The notes under the pieces: generated by a model
Seen by the model: only the letters and a program-made list of their open reading frames with translations
Databases searched by the model: none
What the model was told of the DNA's origin: nothing
Shown here: positions 29,001 to 36,919 of the stretch, piece by piece
Layout: the number at the start of each line of letters is the position of its first letter
How positions within the stretch are numbered: position 1 is the stretch's first letter
NCBI RefSeq assembly: GCF_009711045.1
Contig: NZ_WMJX01000005.1
Coordinates: 1 to 64,000, forward strand
Source: Myroides albus
GTDB lineage: Bacteria > Bacteroidota > Bacteroidia > Flavobacteriales > Flavobacteriaceae
Length of the DNA stretch: 64,000 nucleotides
Direction: 5' to 3'
Position numbers and translations under genes: made by a program

Positions 29001-29254
29001 CATTTGATGCCTCTTATGTGAAGTTAAGAGAGGTAAGCTTAGAGTACAGTTTTCCTAAAACTGTTTTAGATAAGTTGAGATTAAAAAAGTTAAGCTTATC
29101 AATCTTTGGACGCAACTTAGCTATGTTGTCAAATTTCCCTTTGTTTGATCCAGAAACGGCTGCTCTAAATGGTGGGTCGATGATGCCTGGAGTAGAGATG
29201 GGACAGATGCCTTCTCCTGCTACCTATGGTTTTAATTTGAAACTTGAAATATAA
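26012..29254 (+). CDS. SusC/RagA-family TonB-linked outer membrane protein
   Basis: 1080 residues. After an N-terminal signal region (to about SSYAND) there is a CarbopepD-like domain ([38 protein letters not shown]), then the SusC linker [25 protein letters not shown], a plug domain ([37 protein letters not shown]) and a barrel to the C terminus. It forms the transport channel of a SusCD pair, with the lipoprotein encoded 11 nt downstream as lid. No glycosidase, sigma/anti-sigma or protease gene is next to it, so the ligand (glycan, peptide or other) is unknown. Confidence 0.95.
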   Translation: [1080 protein letters not shown]

Positions 29255-29265
29255 TATATAAAGAC

Positions 29266-30711
29266 ATGAATTTTAAAAAGATATTTATAGCAATTGTTGG
29301 TGTATGTTCGATTGCAAGTTGTACTTCTGATTTTGAAGAAACAAATACTGATCCCAATCGTCTACAAGCGATTTACCCTTCTACCTTATTAAGCCCTATT
29401 ATATATGAAGTGGCAAGTCATGGGATGTATAGAAGTTGGTCACACAACAATCACTTTATGCAAGATATTGTTGCCTTTCCAAGTAATACAGATGGAATAC
29501 AACGATATGATTTTTCTGACGACATAGGTTCTTCTTCTTGGAATGCTTATTTCAGATGGATGAAGAATGCTCGTGATATGGAGGCTGAAGCAGTAAAGGT
29601 TGCTGATCCAAACTATCAAGCAATTGCCATTACACTGAGAGCATGGATGGCATCTAACCTAACAGATCTTTTTGGACCTATTCCTTATTTTGATTCTTCT
29701 AAAGGAGATGAGGGAGTATTGAAACCAAAATTTGACAAGCAAGAAGAAGTGTATAAAAGTTTGCTTGAGGAGTTAGAATATGCTAATTCATTGTACGATG
29801 TAAAGCGTCCTATGAACTTTAGACCTGACATATTATTTGTCGATCAGAGTACTTATTGGTTGCGTTGGCAAAAATTCACGAATAGCTTACACTTGCGTTT
29901 ATTGTTAAGAGTATCGAACAAAGCTGAGATGAATGCTTATACAAAGATGGCAAACATTATCAATGATCCTATAAAGTATCCAGTAATAGAGAATAACCAA
30001 GAATCTGTTATTTTGGATATAACAGGAGTTACACCTAATGTATCGCCTTGGAGTCGTATTCAAGATTTTACGTTAAGTAGAAAAATGGCATCTTTCTTCC
30101 TTGACAATTTAGTTGACTTTAAAGATCCGCGTTTGCCTTTGTATGCTACAGAGGCTTATAGAGTTGTAGATAAGAAAAAGGTTTATATCGGATATAAGGG
30201 AATACCAAGTGCATGGGATGGACCAGACTCTCAATTTGATTATGAGGCTTCAGGGTTGAACAATATTATAGCAAAGAATCCTACTAAAGCACCAATTTTG
30301 ACATATGCGGAATTGATGTTTATCAAGGCTGAATTGGGAGTTAAAGGTTATTTGAGTGATGCTAAACTGCATTATGAAGAAGGGGTGAAGTCAGCAATAA
30401 CTCAGTATGGAATTGAAGTGCCAGCAGACTATTTTGAGAATGAAAAAGCAGCTTTTGACGGTACTTTAGAGAGAGTAATGTTGCAAAAGTACTATGCATT
30501 GTATATGGTTGATTATCAACAGTGGTTTGAGCATAAGCGTACAGGGTTGCCAAAATTACCTAAGACGCAGTCTATGTTGAATGACGGTAATATGCCTAAT
30601 CGCTTTCCTTATCCTTTGTCTATTCGCAGTCAGAATAAAGATGAATATGAGAAGGTTAAAGCAGAGATGGGTGGAGATGATATTAATGTAAAAATGTGGT
30701 GGCAAAATTAG
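29266..30711 (+). CDS. SusD/RagB-family nutrient-binding lipoprotein
   Basis: 481 residues. The lipoprotein signal MNFKKIFIAIVGVCSIASC ends in a lipobox with cysteine at 19. The body has SusD-like helical features: DFEETNTDPNRLQAIYPSTLLSPIIYEVA near the N terminus, RAWMASNLTDLFGPIPYFDSS, and LTYAELMFIKAELGVKG near residue 345. This belongs to the SusD-like branch that usually pairs with peptide- or mixed-substrate SusC proteins; that substrate remark is an inference. It sits on the cell surface as the lid of the SusC channel encoded just upstream. Confidence 0.94.
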   Translation: MNFKKIFIAIVGVCSIASCTSDFEETNTDPNRLQAIYPSTLLSPIIYEVASHGMYRSWSHNNHFMQDIVAFPSNTDGIQRYDFSDDIGSSSWNAYFRWMKNARDMEAEAVKVADPNYQAIAITLRAWMASNLTDLFGPIPYFDSSKGDEGVLKPKFDKQEEVYKSLLEELEYANSLYDVKRPMNFRPDILFVDQSTYWLRWQKFTNSLHLRLLLRVSNKAEMNAYTKMANIINDPIKYPVIENNQESVILDITGVTPNVSPWSRIQDFTLSRKMASFFLDNLVDFKDPRLPLYATEAYRVVDKKKVYIGYKGIPSAWDGPDSQFDYEASGLNNIIAKNPTKAPILTYAELMFIKAELGVKGYLSDAKLHYEEGVKSAITQYGIEVPADYFENEKAAFDGTLERVMLQKYYALYMVDYQQWFEHKRTGLPKLPKTQSMLNDGNMPNRFPYPLSIRSQNKDEYEKVKAEMGGDDINVKMWWQN

Positions 30712-31298
30712 ATAACGCGATATGAGTTTAAGACACAGCGTTATAAAGATTTTCTTTTCCTTGGATTTAGTGAAGTTGTAGTAAGCACTAATTTAAAATC
30801 TTAGAAGGATAAAGCCTTTTTTTACCAGTGAAATACACTTATAGTAATGAAAAGTATAGGTTATAAGTAATGATCCTTTAGGTGTAGTATTACACAAAGG
30901 AGTAAAAATATTGGAGAGAATAATAATAGGGAGAGCCTGAATTGATTAATCACCTATTTTTATTATCTCCAGCTTCCCAAGCGAAGTCAGTTGTTGTAGA
31001 AATTATAGATAGGTTTGGTAATATTTATAGTGAAATGTATTCTAATCAAGTAATACATGAAGTTTGGTTGTGGTTTTTTTGGCCCAGGAGATTTTTTCTT
31101 CTGGGCCTTGTTTTGTTTAGTCAATGTTAAAGGTGAGTTCACCCTGAAAAATGGCAAAAGGAAATAGTGGCTAATGTTTTAAAGCTGTTAGTATAGCTTC
31201 TTTTTATTTGTGTAGTCTATTAGGTATTATTCCGGAAATTAATGAAGAATCAGGTGAGATTTCAAAGGCATATTTATATGTTTTAGTATAGGAGTGGC
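30712..31298. other. Non-coding region after the SusCD pair
   Basis: ATAACGC (30712-30718) and GCGTTAT (30738-30744) form a weak hairpin just after the SusD stop, a possible terminator. Otherwise I see no gene here. A 62-codon frame at 30942-31130 runs into a terminator hairpin and has no ATG start. Confidence 0.5.
31081..31114 (+). terminator. Hairpin terminator in the SusCD downstream region
   Basis: GGCCCAGGAG (31081-31090) pairs with CTTCTGGGCC (31098-31107) with one G-U, followed by TTGTTTT. It lies 370 nt beyond SusD and would end any RNA made across this interval. Confidence 0.75.
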
Positions 31299-31403
31299 TT
31301 GCACTTTGTTGGGGATTACTGGCACTTTTCTTGGGGTTTCCTCGCCCAGAGAGAGGTTTTCTCGAAGAAAGGTGCAAGAAAGGTGCAAGAAAAGTGAGTG
31401 CAA
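31299..31403. repeat. Repeat-rich inverted structure (candidate structured RNA)
   Basis: GAAAGGTGCAA occurs twice in tandem (31367-31377 and 31378-31388), followed by a longer variant (31389-31403). CACTTTTCTTG (31323-31333) pairs perfectly with 31386-31396, and TTGCACT (31299-31305) pairs with AGTGCAA (31397-31403), giving nested stems; the tandem copies offer an alternative partner for the same 5' arm. No gene covers it. Confidence 0.5.
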
Positions 31404-31769
31404 CACGCAAGCAATCTCCACGCGAATTGGTGTCAAACTATGGAGTACTTGAAGCTTTACTTGTATGAGGTGTGGCATCATAAGCAATATATTCGTAAAA
31501 TAGGAACTAATAGAAGCGCTTATTTGTAGTGTAAAACGAGTCAGATAAAGTAAGAAGGGAGTTATATTTTGTTCTCTAAGACTAACTTAGCTGTGTATTT
31601 AGTGGTATGTATGTTTAGAAGGTCTTAAAACGAGAAAAGGCAATTACGATAAAAGTATAATTAGGTATAAAATAGTAAAAAAGTTTAAACAAAATCATAA
31701 AATTTATATATATAATCTGTTGAGTTCTAAAATAGAGAAAATAAATTTTCCTATGTAAAGTAGATGTGC
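31404..31769. other. Non-coding AT-rich interval upstream of pdhA
   Basis: No convincing gene. A 29-codon frame from ATG 31439 is too short to support. Confidence 0.5.
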
Positions 31770-31853
31770 TACTTTTGTTGCTCCACACTATTGTGGGATA
31801 TTGAAACAGTCTGTATTTTAAGCGGTCACGCCGCAGATGAAAAGTAAAGTCAT
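31770..31853 (+). promoter_or_regulatory. pdhA promoter element and leader
   Basis: TACTTTTG (31770-31777) matches the -7 consensus. The leader of about 70 nt contains two small hairpins, CCACA/TGTGG (31783-31796) and GCGG/CCGC (31822-31834). No clear TTG box was found. Confidence 0.45.
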
Positions 31854-32852
31854 ATGAAAGAAATTACAAAAGAAGTTTATCTAAAATGGTATGAAGACAT
31901 GCTGTTTTGGAGAAAGTTTGAAGACAAACTTGCCGCACTATATATTCAACAAAAAGTTAGAGGATTCTTACATTTATATAATGGGCAAGAAGCTGTTTTA
32001 GCTGGAGCTTTACATGCAATGGATTTGTCAAAAGACAAAATGATTACGGCATACAGAAATCACGTTCAGCCTATAGGATTAGGTGTTGACCCAAAAAGAA
32101 TCATGGCTGAGTTATTAGGAAAAGCAACTGGTACTTCACAAGGTTTAGGAGGATCAATGCATATCTTTTCGAAAGAGCACCGCTTTTATGGAGGACACGG
32201 AATCGTAGGAGGACAAATTCCTTTAGGAGCAGGGTTAGCATTTGCAGATAAGTATTTTGACCGCAACGCAGTAACTATGTGTTATTTTGGAGATGGTGCT
32301 GCTCGCCAAGGTTCATTACATGAGACATTCAATATGGCTATGAACTGGAAATTGCCAGTAGTATTCTGTATCGAGAACAATGGATATGCTATGGGTACAT
32401 CAGTAGAGCGTACAGCAAACCATACAGATATATGGAAATTAGGTTTAGGTTATGAAATGCCTTGTGGACCTGTTGATGGGATGAATCCTGTGAAGGTTGC
32501 AGAAGCGATGTACGAAGCTATTGAAAGAGCTCGTCGTGGAGATGGACCTACATTATTGGAAATAAAAACGTATCGTTATAGAGGACACTCAATGTCTGAT
32601 GCTCAACATTATCGTACGAAAGATGAAGTTGAGGAGTACAAAAAAATCGACCCTATTACTCAAGTGTTAGATGTTATCAAAGCAAATAACTATGCTACAC
32701 AAGAGGAAATAGAAATCATGGATCAAAGAGTAAAAGATCTTGTATCTGAGTGTGAGAAATTCGCAGAAGAGTCTCCATTCCCAGATAAGAATGTTATGTA
32801 TGACGTAGTATACGAACAAGAAAATTATCCTTTTTTACCTCATAGATTATAA
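31854..32852 (+). CDS. pdhA: Pyruvate dehydrogenase E1 component, alpha subunit
   Basis: 332 residues, normal length. It decarboxylates pyruvate with thiamine diphosphate and passes the acetyl unit to the E2 lipoyl arm. The thiamine-binding block runs from GDGAARQGSLHETFNMAMNW to ENN (about residues 143-174), and the regulatory loop RYRGHSMSDAQHYR is present. The E2 gene follows after 9 nt. The E1 beta gene is not in this window; in many flavobacteria it is encoded elsewhere. Confidence 0.96.
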   Translation: MKEITKEVYLKWYEDMLFWRKFEDKLAALYIQQKVRGFLHLYNGQEAVLAGALHAMDLSKDKMITAYRNHVQPIGLGVDPKRIMAELLGKATGTSQGLGGSMHIFSKEHRFYGGHGIVGGQIPLGAGLAFADKYFDRNAVTMCYFGDGAARQGSLHETFNMAMNWKLPVVFCIENNGYAMGTSVERTANHTDIWKLGLGYEMPCGPVDGMNPVKVAEAMYEAIERARRGDGPTLLEIKTYRYRGHSMSDAQHYRTKDEVEEYKKIDPITQVLDVIKANNYATQEEIEIMDQRVKDLVSECEKFAEESPFPDKNVMYDVVYEQENYPFLPHRL

Positions 32853-32861
32853 TAAAATAAT

Positions 32862-34499
32862 ATGGCAGAAGTAATTACAATGCCACGCTTAAGCGACACG
32901 ATGACAGAAGGTGTTGTTGCGGCATGGTTAAAGAAAGTTGGAGACAAGATTTCAGAAGGAGATATCTTAGCTGAAATTGAAACAGATAAAGCAACAATGG
33001 AGTTTGAATCTTTCCATTCAGGTACATTGTTATATATTGGATTACAAGAAGGAGAATCTGCACCTGTAGACTCTTTATTGGCTATTATTGGAAATGAAGG
33101 TGAAGATATATCTTCTTTAATCAATGGAGGAGGTGCTAAAGCTACAACTGCTGTAGTGAAAGAAGAAGCTACTCCCAGTGCTGAAACATCAAAACCTGTT
33201 TCAAAAACTACTGAACTTCCTGCGGGGGTGAAAATAGTTACTATGCCTCGTCTAAGTGATACAATGACAGATGGTACAGTTGCAACTTGGATTAAGAAAG
33301 TAGGAGATAAAGTAGAAGAAGGAGATATTTTAGCAGAGATTGAAACAGATAAAGCAACGATGGAATTTGAAGCTTTTGAATCTGGAACACTTCTTTATGT
33401 AGGTATTGAAGAAGGACAATCAGCACCAGTAGATAGTGTACTTGCTATTTTAGGACCTGCGGGAACTGATGTTTCTGCTGTTGTAGAGTCTGTTAAAAAT
33501 GGTGGTTCTATTGGAGGAGATGTAAAAGAAACAGCTGCTGAGGCTCCAAAAGCTCAAGAGCAAACATCAAATGCTGCTGCAGCTGCAACAACAACATCAA
33601 ATACAGGTGGTAGAATATTTGTTTCTCCATTAGCGAAGAAGATCGCAGAAGAGAAGGGAATTAACTTAGGAGATGTAAAAGGTAGTGGAGAGAATGGTCG
33701 TATTATCAAACGCGATATCGAAAACTTCGTACCAGCTGCAAAAACAGTTTCTACATCAGCACCAGCTGCAGCTACTGCTACAGTGAATGAAGTAAAACCT
33801 TTTGTTCCTGCTGGAGAAGTTAGTGTAGAGGAAGTGAAAAACTCTCAAATGCGTAAGACTATTGCGCGTCGTTTAGCAGAGTCTAAGTTTACTGCTCCTC
33901 ATTACTACTTAACTATAGAAATCGACATGGATAATGCAATAGAATCTCGTAAAGTAATCAATGCTCTACCTGATACTAAAGTATCATTCAATGATATGGT
34001 GGTGAAAGCTTGTGCAATGGCATTGCGCAAACACCCACAAGTAAATACACAATGGAGAGATGATGTAACAGTATATAACAACCATATCGCTGTGGGAGTT
34101 GCTGTAGCTGTGGAAGACGGATTGGTAGTACCTGTATTGCCTTTCACTGATCAAATGTCATTGACTCATATTGGTGGTAAAGTAAAAGAATTGGCTGGAA
34201 AAGCTAAATCTAAAAAACTTACACCAGCTGAAATGGAAGGAAGTACTTTTACTGTATCTAACTTAGGTATGTTTGGTATTCAATCTTTCACTTCAATCAT
34301 TAACCAACCGAACTCTGCAATTTTATCAGTAGGTGCTATTGTTGAGAAACCTGTTGTGAAAAACGGACAGATTGTTGTTGGTAATACGATGACAGTTACA
34401 TTAGCTTGTGATCACAGAACTGTTGATGGAGCTACAGGAGCTCAATTCTTACAAACTCTTAAGAGTTATATAGAGAATCCTGTAACTATGCTTGCATAA
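32862..34499 (+). CDS. pdhC: Pyruvate dehydrogenase E2, dihydrolipoamide acetyltransferase
   Basis: 545 residues. There are two lipoyl domains (residues 1-80 and 125-205), each with the lipoylated lysine in ETDKATMEFE, joined by an alanine/threonine-rich linker. Next comes a peripheral-subunit-binding domain (FVSPLAKKIAEEKGINLGDVKGSGENGRIIKRDI, about 247-285), then a second flexible linker and the catalytic domain ending with the active-site motif DHRTVDGA. It forms the core of the complex. A strong terminator follows, so pdhA-pdhC is a two-gene operon. Confidence 0.96.
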   Translation: MAEVITMPRLSDTMTEGVVAAWLKKVGDKISEGDILAEIETDKATMEFESFHSGTLLYIGLQEGESAPVDSLLAIIGNEGEDISSLINGGGAKATTAVVKEEATPSAETSKPVSKTTELPAGVKIVTMPRLSDTMTDGTVATWIKKVGDKVEEGDILAEIETDKATMEFEAFESGTLLYVGIEEGQSAPVDSVLAILGPAGTDVSAVVESVKNGGSIGGDVKETAAEAPKAQEQTSNAAAAATTTSNTGGRIFVSPLAKKIAEEKGINLGDVKGSGENGRIIKRDIENFVPAAKTVSTSAPAAATATVNEVKPFVPAGEVSVEEVKNSQMRKTIARRLAESKFTAPHYYLTIEIDMDNAIESRKVINALPDTKVSFNDMVVKACAMALRKHPQVNTQWRDDVTVYNNHIAVGVAVAVEDGLVVPVLPFTDQMSLTHIGGKVKELAGKAKSKKLTPAEMEGSTFTVSNLGMFGIQSFTSIINQPNSAILSVGAIVEKPVVKNGQIVVGNTMTVTLACDHRTVDGATGAQFLQTLKSYIENPVTMLA

Positions 34500-34522
34500 G
34501 CAGTTTGTTTTAAGATAATTTG

Positions 34523-34557
34523 AAGTCCCGTCTTTTTTGTAAAGACGGGACTTTTAT
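34523..34557 (+). terminator. Terminator of the pdhA-pdhC operon
   Basis: A perfect 13-bp stem (34523-34535 with 34541-34553), 5-nt loop and trailing T residues. Confidence 0.9.
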
Positions 34558-34650
34558 GTTCTATTTATTTGTAAAAAAACTAATAAGTATAATGGCTTAT
34601 GTACGATATATGAGGTTGGATTTTTGTATTTTTGATTAAATTTTTGAGAA

Positions 34651-35589
34651 ATGAGAGTTTTAGGATTATTTATGTGTTTGTTATTGCTTAGCTGCGGTGG
34701 AGTAAAACAACCTGCTAAAGCGGATGTTAGTGCAAACATGAAGAATATTGAGGAGACAGTATATTTCCTTGCAAGTGATGAGATAAAAGGGAGAAATACC
34801 AGTACGTATGAGAATCAAGTAGCTGCTAAGTATTTAGCTGATAAATTGAATGAATATCACATCAAACCGTTTTTTACGTCTTATAACGATACTTTATCTA
34901 CAATAAAAGATACTTGGAATGTTGTTGGTGTAATCGAAGGTACTGACAAAGAACTGGCAAGTGAATATGTTGTTTTGGGAGCGCATTACGATCATATAGG
35001 AATTGTATCTAAGTTAGTAGAAGGTGATTCTATTGCCAATGGCGCAAATGACAATGCCGCTGGGACTGCAATTTTATTAGAGTTATCGAGAAACTTAGCT
35101 AAGCTTAAAGAAAGTAAAAGAAGTGTGATCATTGCCTTTTTTACAGCAGAAGAAATAGGATTAGTGGGCTCAAAACACTTAGCTACTCGATTGAAAGAGG
35201 CTAATGTAAATGTCGTTTCGATGTTGAATTTCGAAATGCTTGGTTTATCTATGAATCGCGATTATATGGCTTATTTGACTGGGTACGATTTATCTACTTT
35301 AGCAGAGCGATTAAATCACTATGCTGGTGAAGCTTTGGTAGGGAAATTAGAGAAAGCTGAGGAATACCAACTATTCAAACGTTCGGACAATTATCCTTTC
35401 TACGAAGCGTTTAAGATACCAAGTCAAACTTTCAGTTCATTTGATTTTGAGAACTATGAGTACTATCACCATGTAAAGGACGAAGCTCATTTGATGAACT
35501 ACGAGTTTATGACTGAGTTTACCAATAAAGTAATTCCTGTAGTGAGTAAAGTGATTAACGCTCCACAGGGAGAAATAAGAATGAAATAG
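34651..35589 (+). CDS. M28-family metallopeptidase lipoprotein
   Basis: 312 residues. The signal MRVLGLFMCLLLLSC gives a lipoprotein with cysteine 15. The M28 aminopeptidase fold shows zinc ligands in VLGAHYDHIG, the bridging aspartate in NGANDNAAGTAILLEL and the catalytic glutamates in FFTAEEIGLVGS; the later ligand position reads LNFEML with glutamate in place of the common aspartate, and the last histidine is in YYHHVKDEAHLM. It likely removes N-terminal residues from peptides in the periplasm. It is the first gene of a compact four-gene unit (gaps of 6, 11 and 8 nt). TATTTTTG (34627-34634) is a plausible -7 element. Confidence 0.9.
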   Translation: MRVLGLFMCLLLLSCGGVKQPAKADVSANMKNIEETVYFLASDEIKGRNTSTYENQVAAKYLADKLNEYHIKPFFTSYNDTLSTIKDTWNVVGVIEGTDKELASEYVVLGAHYDHIGIVSKLVEGDSIANGANDNAAGTAILLELSRNLAKLKESKRSVIIAFFTAEEIGLVGSKHLATRLKEANVNVVSMLNFEMLGLSMNRDYMAYLTGYDLSTLAERLNHYAGEALVGKLEKAEEYQLFKRSDNYPFYEAFKIPSQTFSSFDFENYEYYHHVKDEAHLMNYEFMTEFTNKVIPVVSKVINAPQGEIRMK

Positions 35590-35595
35590 TATAGA

Positions 35596-36276
35596 ATGAA
35601 AAATATTATTGTAACTGGTACAAGTAGAGGTATCGGTTTAGAATCTGTGAAGATATTTGCTGCAATGGGTTACCAAGTGTTAGCGATTTCGAGAAAAATA
35701 TCAACTGAATTAAGTACCCTTGAGAATGTACATTGTCTTTCAGTTGACCTTACAAAAGAAGATGATCTAAAGCAAGTTTGTGAATTTATAGAACAAAGAT
35801 GGGCTGGTAAAGTCGATATCTTGGTGAATAATGCAGGTAAACTTATCAATAAACCATTTGAAGAATTGACCAAAGAGGATTTCTTAGAAGTTTATAATGT
35901 CAATGTATTTGGAGTTGTAGGTCTTGTACAAGTTTGTATACCGTTTATGTCTGTAAATAGTCATGTGGTAACGATCAGTAGTATGGGAGGTGTGCAAGGA
36001 GCAATGAAGTTTGGTGGACTTGCTGCTTATAGTTCAAGTAAAGGGGCTGTGAGTATATTGAGCGAGCTATTAGCAGAGGAATATAAAGATAGAGGTATAT
36101 CATTTAATGTTATTGCTTTAGGAGCTGTGCAGACTGAGATGTTAGAGGAAGCTTTCCCTGGCTATCAAGCACCATTAATGCCTGAAGAAATGGCGGAGTA
36201 TATCTGTGATTTCGCCTTGAACGGAAATAAATATTTTAATGGTAAAGTACTGCAAGCATCGAGTACAACACCATAA
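35596..36276 (+). CDS. Short-chain dehydrogenase/reductase
   Basis: 226 residues, a classical SDR. The cofactor motif TGTSRGIGLES lies at residues 7-17, NNAG near 83-86, and the active site has serine in ISSMGG and Y-x-x-x-K in YSSSKGA. It probably uses NADP(H), since an arginine follows the glycine motif. The substrate is unknown. It starts 6 nt after the peptidase stop and 11 nt before the SprT-like gene. Confidence 0.9.
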   Translation: MKNIIVTGTSRGIGLESVKIFAAMGYQVLAISRKISTELSTLENVHCLSVDLTKEDDLKQVCEFIEQRWAGKVDILVNNAGKLINKPFEELTKEDFLEVYNVNVFGVVGLVQVCIPFMSVNSHVVTISSMGGVQGAMKFGGLAAYSSSKGAVSILSELLAEEYKDRGISFNVIALGAVQTEMLEEAFPGYQAPLMPEEMAEYICDFALNGNKYFNGKVLQASSTTP

Positions 36277-36287
36277 ATTAGATTGAT

Positions 36288-36911
36288 TTGATAGAGAAGT
36301 TAAAACCATATTTACCTGAACACGCTGTCGAGCCCGTTTTTGAGTTGATTAAAGCATATCAAATACACTTAAAAATCGTGAATGAACGCGTTACAAGACA
36401 TGGGGATTATACAAGGAGGTATGATGGCAAGCATTTGATAACAGTAAATGCAAACCTTAATCCATATCGTTTCTTGATGACGCTAATACACGAGATAGCT
36501 CATTTGGTAGCTTATCAAAAGTATGGGGGGCGTATTAAGCCACATGGGGTAGAATGGAAGTCAACTTTTCAATTGTTAATGGTACCTTTTATACGGCCTG
36601 AAGTCTTTCCAAATAAGTTATTGCCTTTATTGGCTAATCACTTTAGAAATCCCACAGCGAGTAGTGATACAGATGATAGATTATCTATCGCTATGCGTAT
36701 GTATGATAAACAGGAGAAAGGAGATCATGTGTGTTTCGTTTACGAGATACCTTTGGGCAGTCATTTTAGAATTAGAAATGGCAAGATATTTAAACGTGGA
36801 CCATTGCGAATAAAGAGATTTGAGTGTCAAGAAGTTTCTACGGGTTTATTATACACTTTTAAAGCAAATGCAGAAGTGGAATTGTTGACCCATTATGTTG
36901 TAAAAAGATAA
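36288..36911 (+). CDS. SprT-like zinc metalloprotease domain protein, TTG start
   Basis: 207 residues. The zinc-binding motif [14 protein letters not shown] with a later histidine in [11 protein letters not shown] is the SprT signature. Eukaryotic relatives (Spartan) cut DNA-protein crosslinks, but the role of bacterial SprT proteins is poorly known. The start is TTG at 36288: the conserved N terminus ([40 protein letters not shown]) has no ATG and the first in-frame ATG lies within the catalytic domain. The manC gene follows after 8 nt, so it is expressed with cell-surface sugar synthesis, probably without a direct link. Confidence 0.88.
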   Translation: MIEKLKPYLPEHAVEPVFELIKAYQIHLKIVNERVTRHGDYTRRYDGKHLITVNANLNPYRFLMTLIHEIAHLVAYQKYGGRIKPHGVEWKSTFQLLMVPFIRPEVFPNKLLPLLANHFRNPTASSDTDDRLSIAMRMYDKQEKGDHVCFVYEIPLGSHFRIRNGKIFKRGPLRIKRFECQEVSTGLLYTFKANAEVELLTHYVVKR

Positions 36912-36919
36912 GTAAATAT

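Noticed and set aside
30942-31130. 62-codon frame downstream of SusD
   Set aside because: It lacks an ATG start and reads through a terminator hairpin.
31367-31403. CRISPR-like array
   Set aside because: The repeats are 11 bp and directly adjacent, with no spacers; no CRISPR array is present in the window.
31204-31487. Two overlapping minus-strand frames in the repeat element
   Set aside because: They are produced by the repeats and inverted repeats, and have no recognisable protein features.
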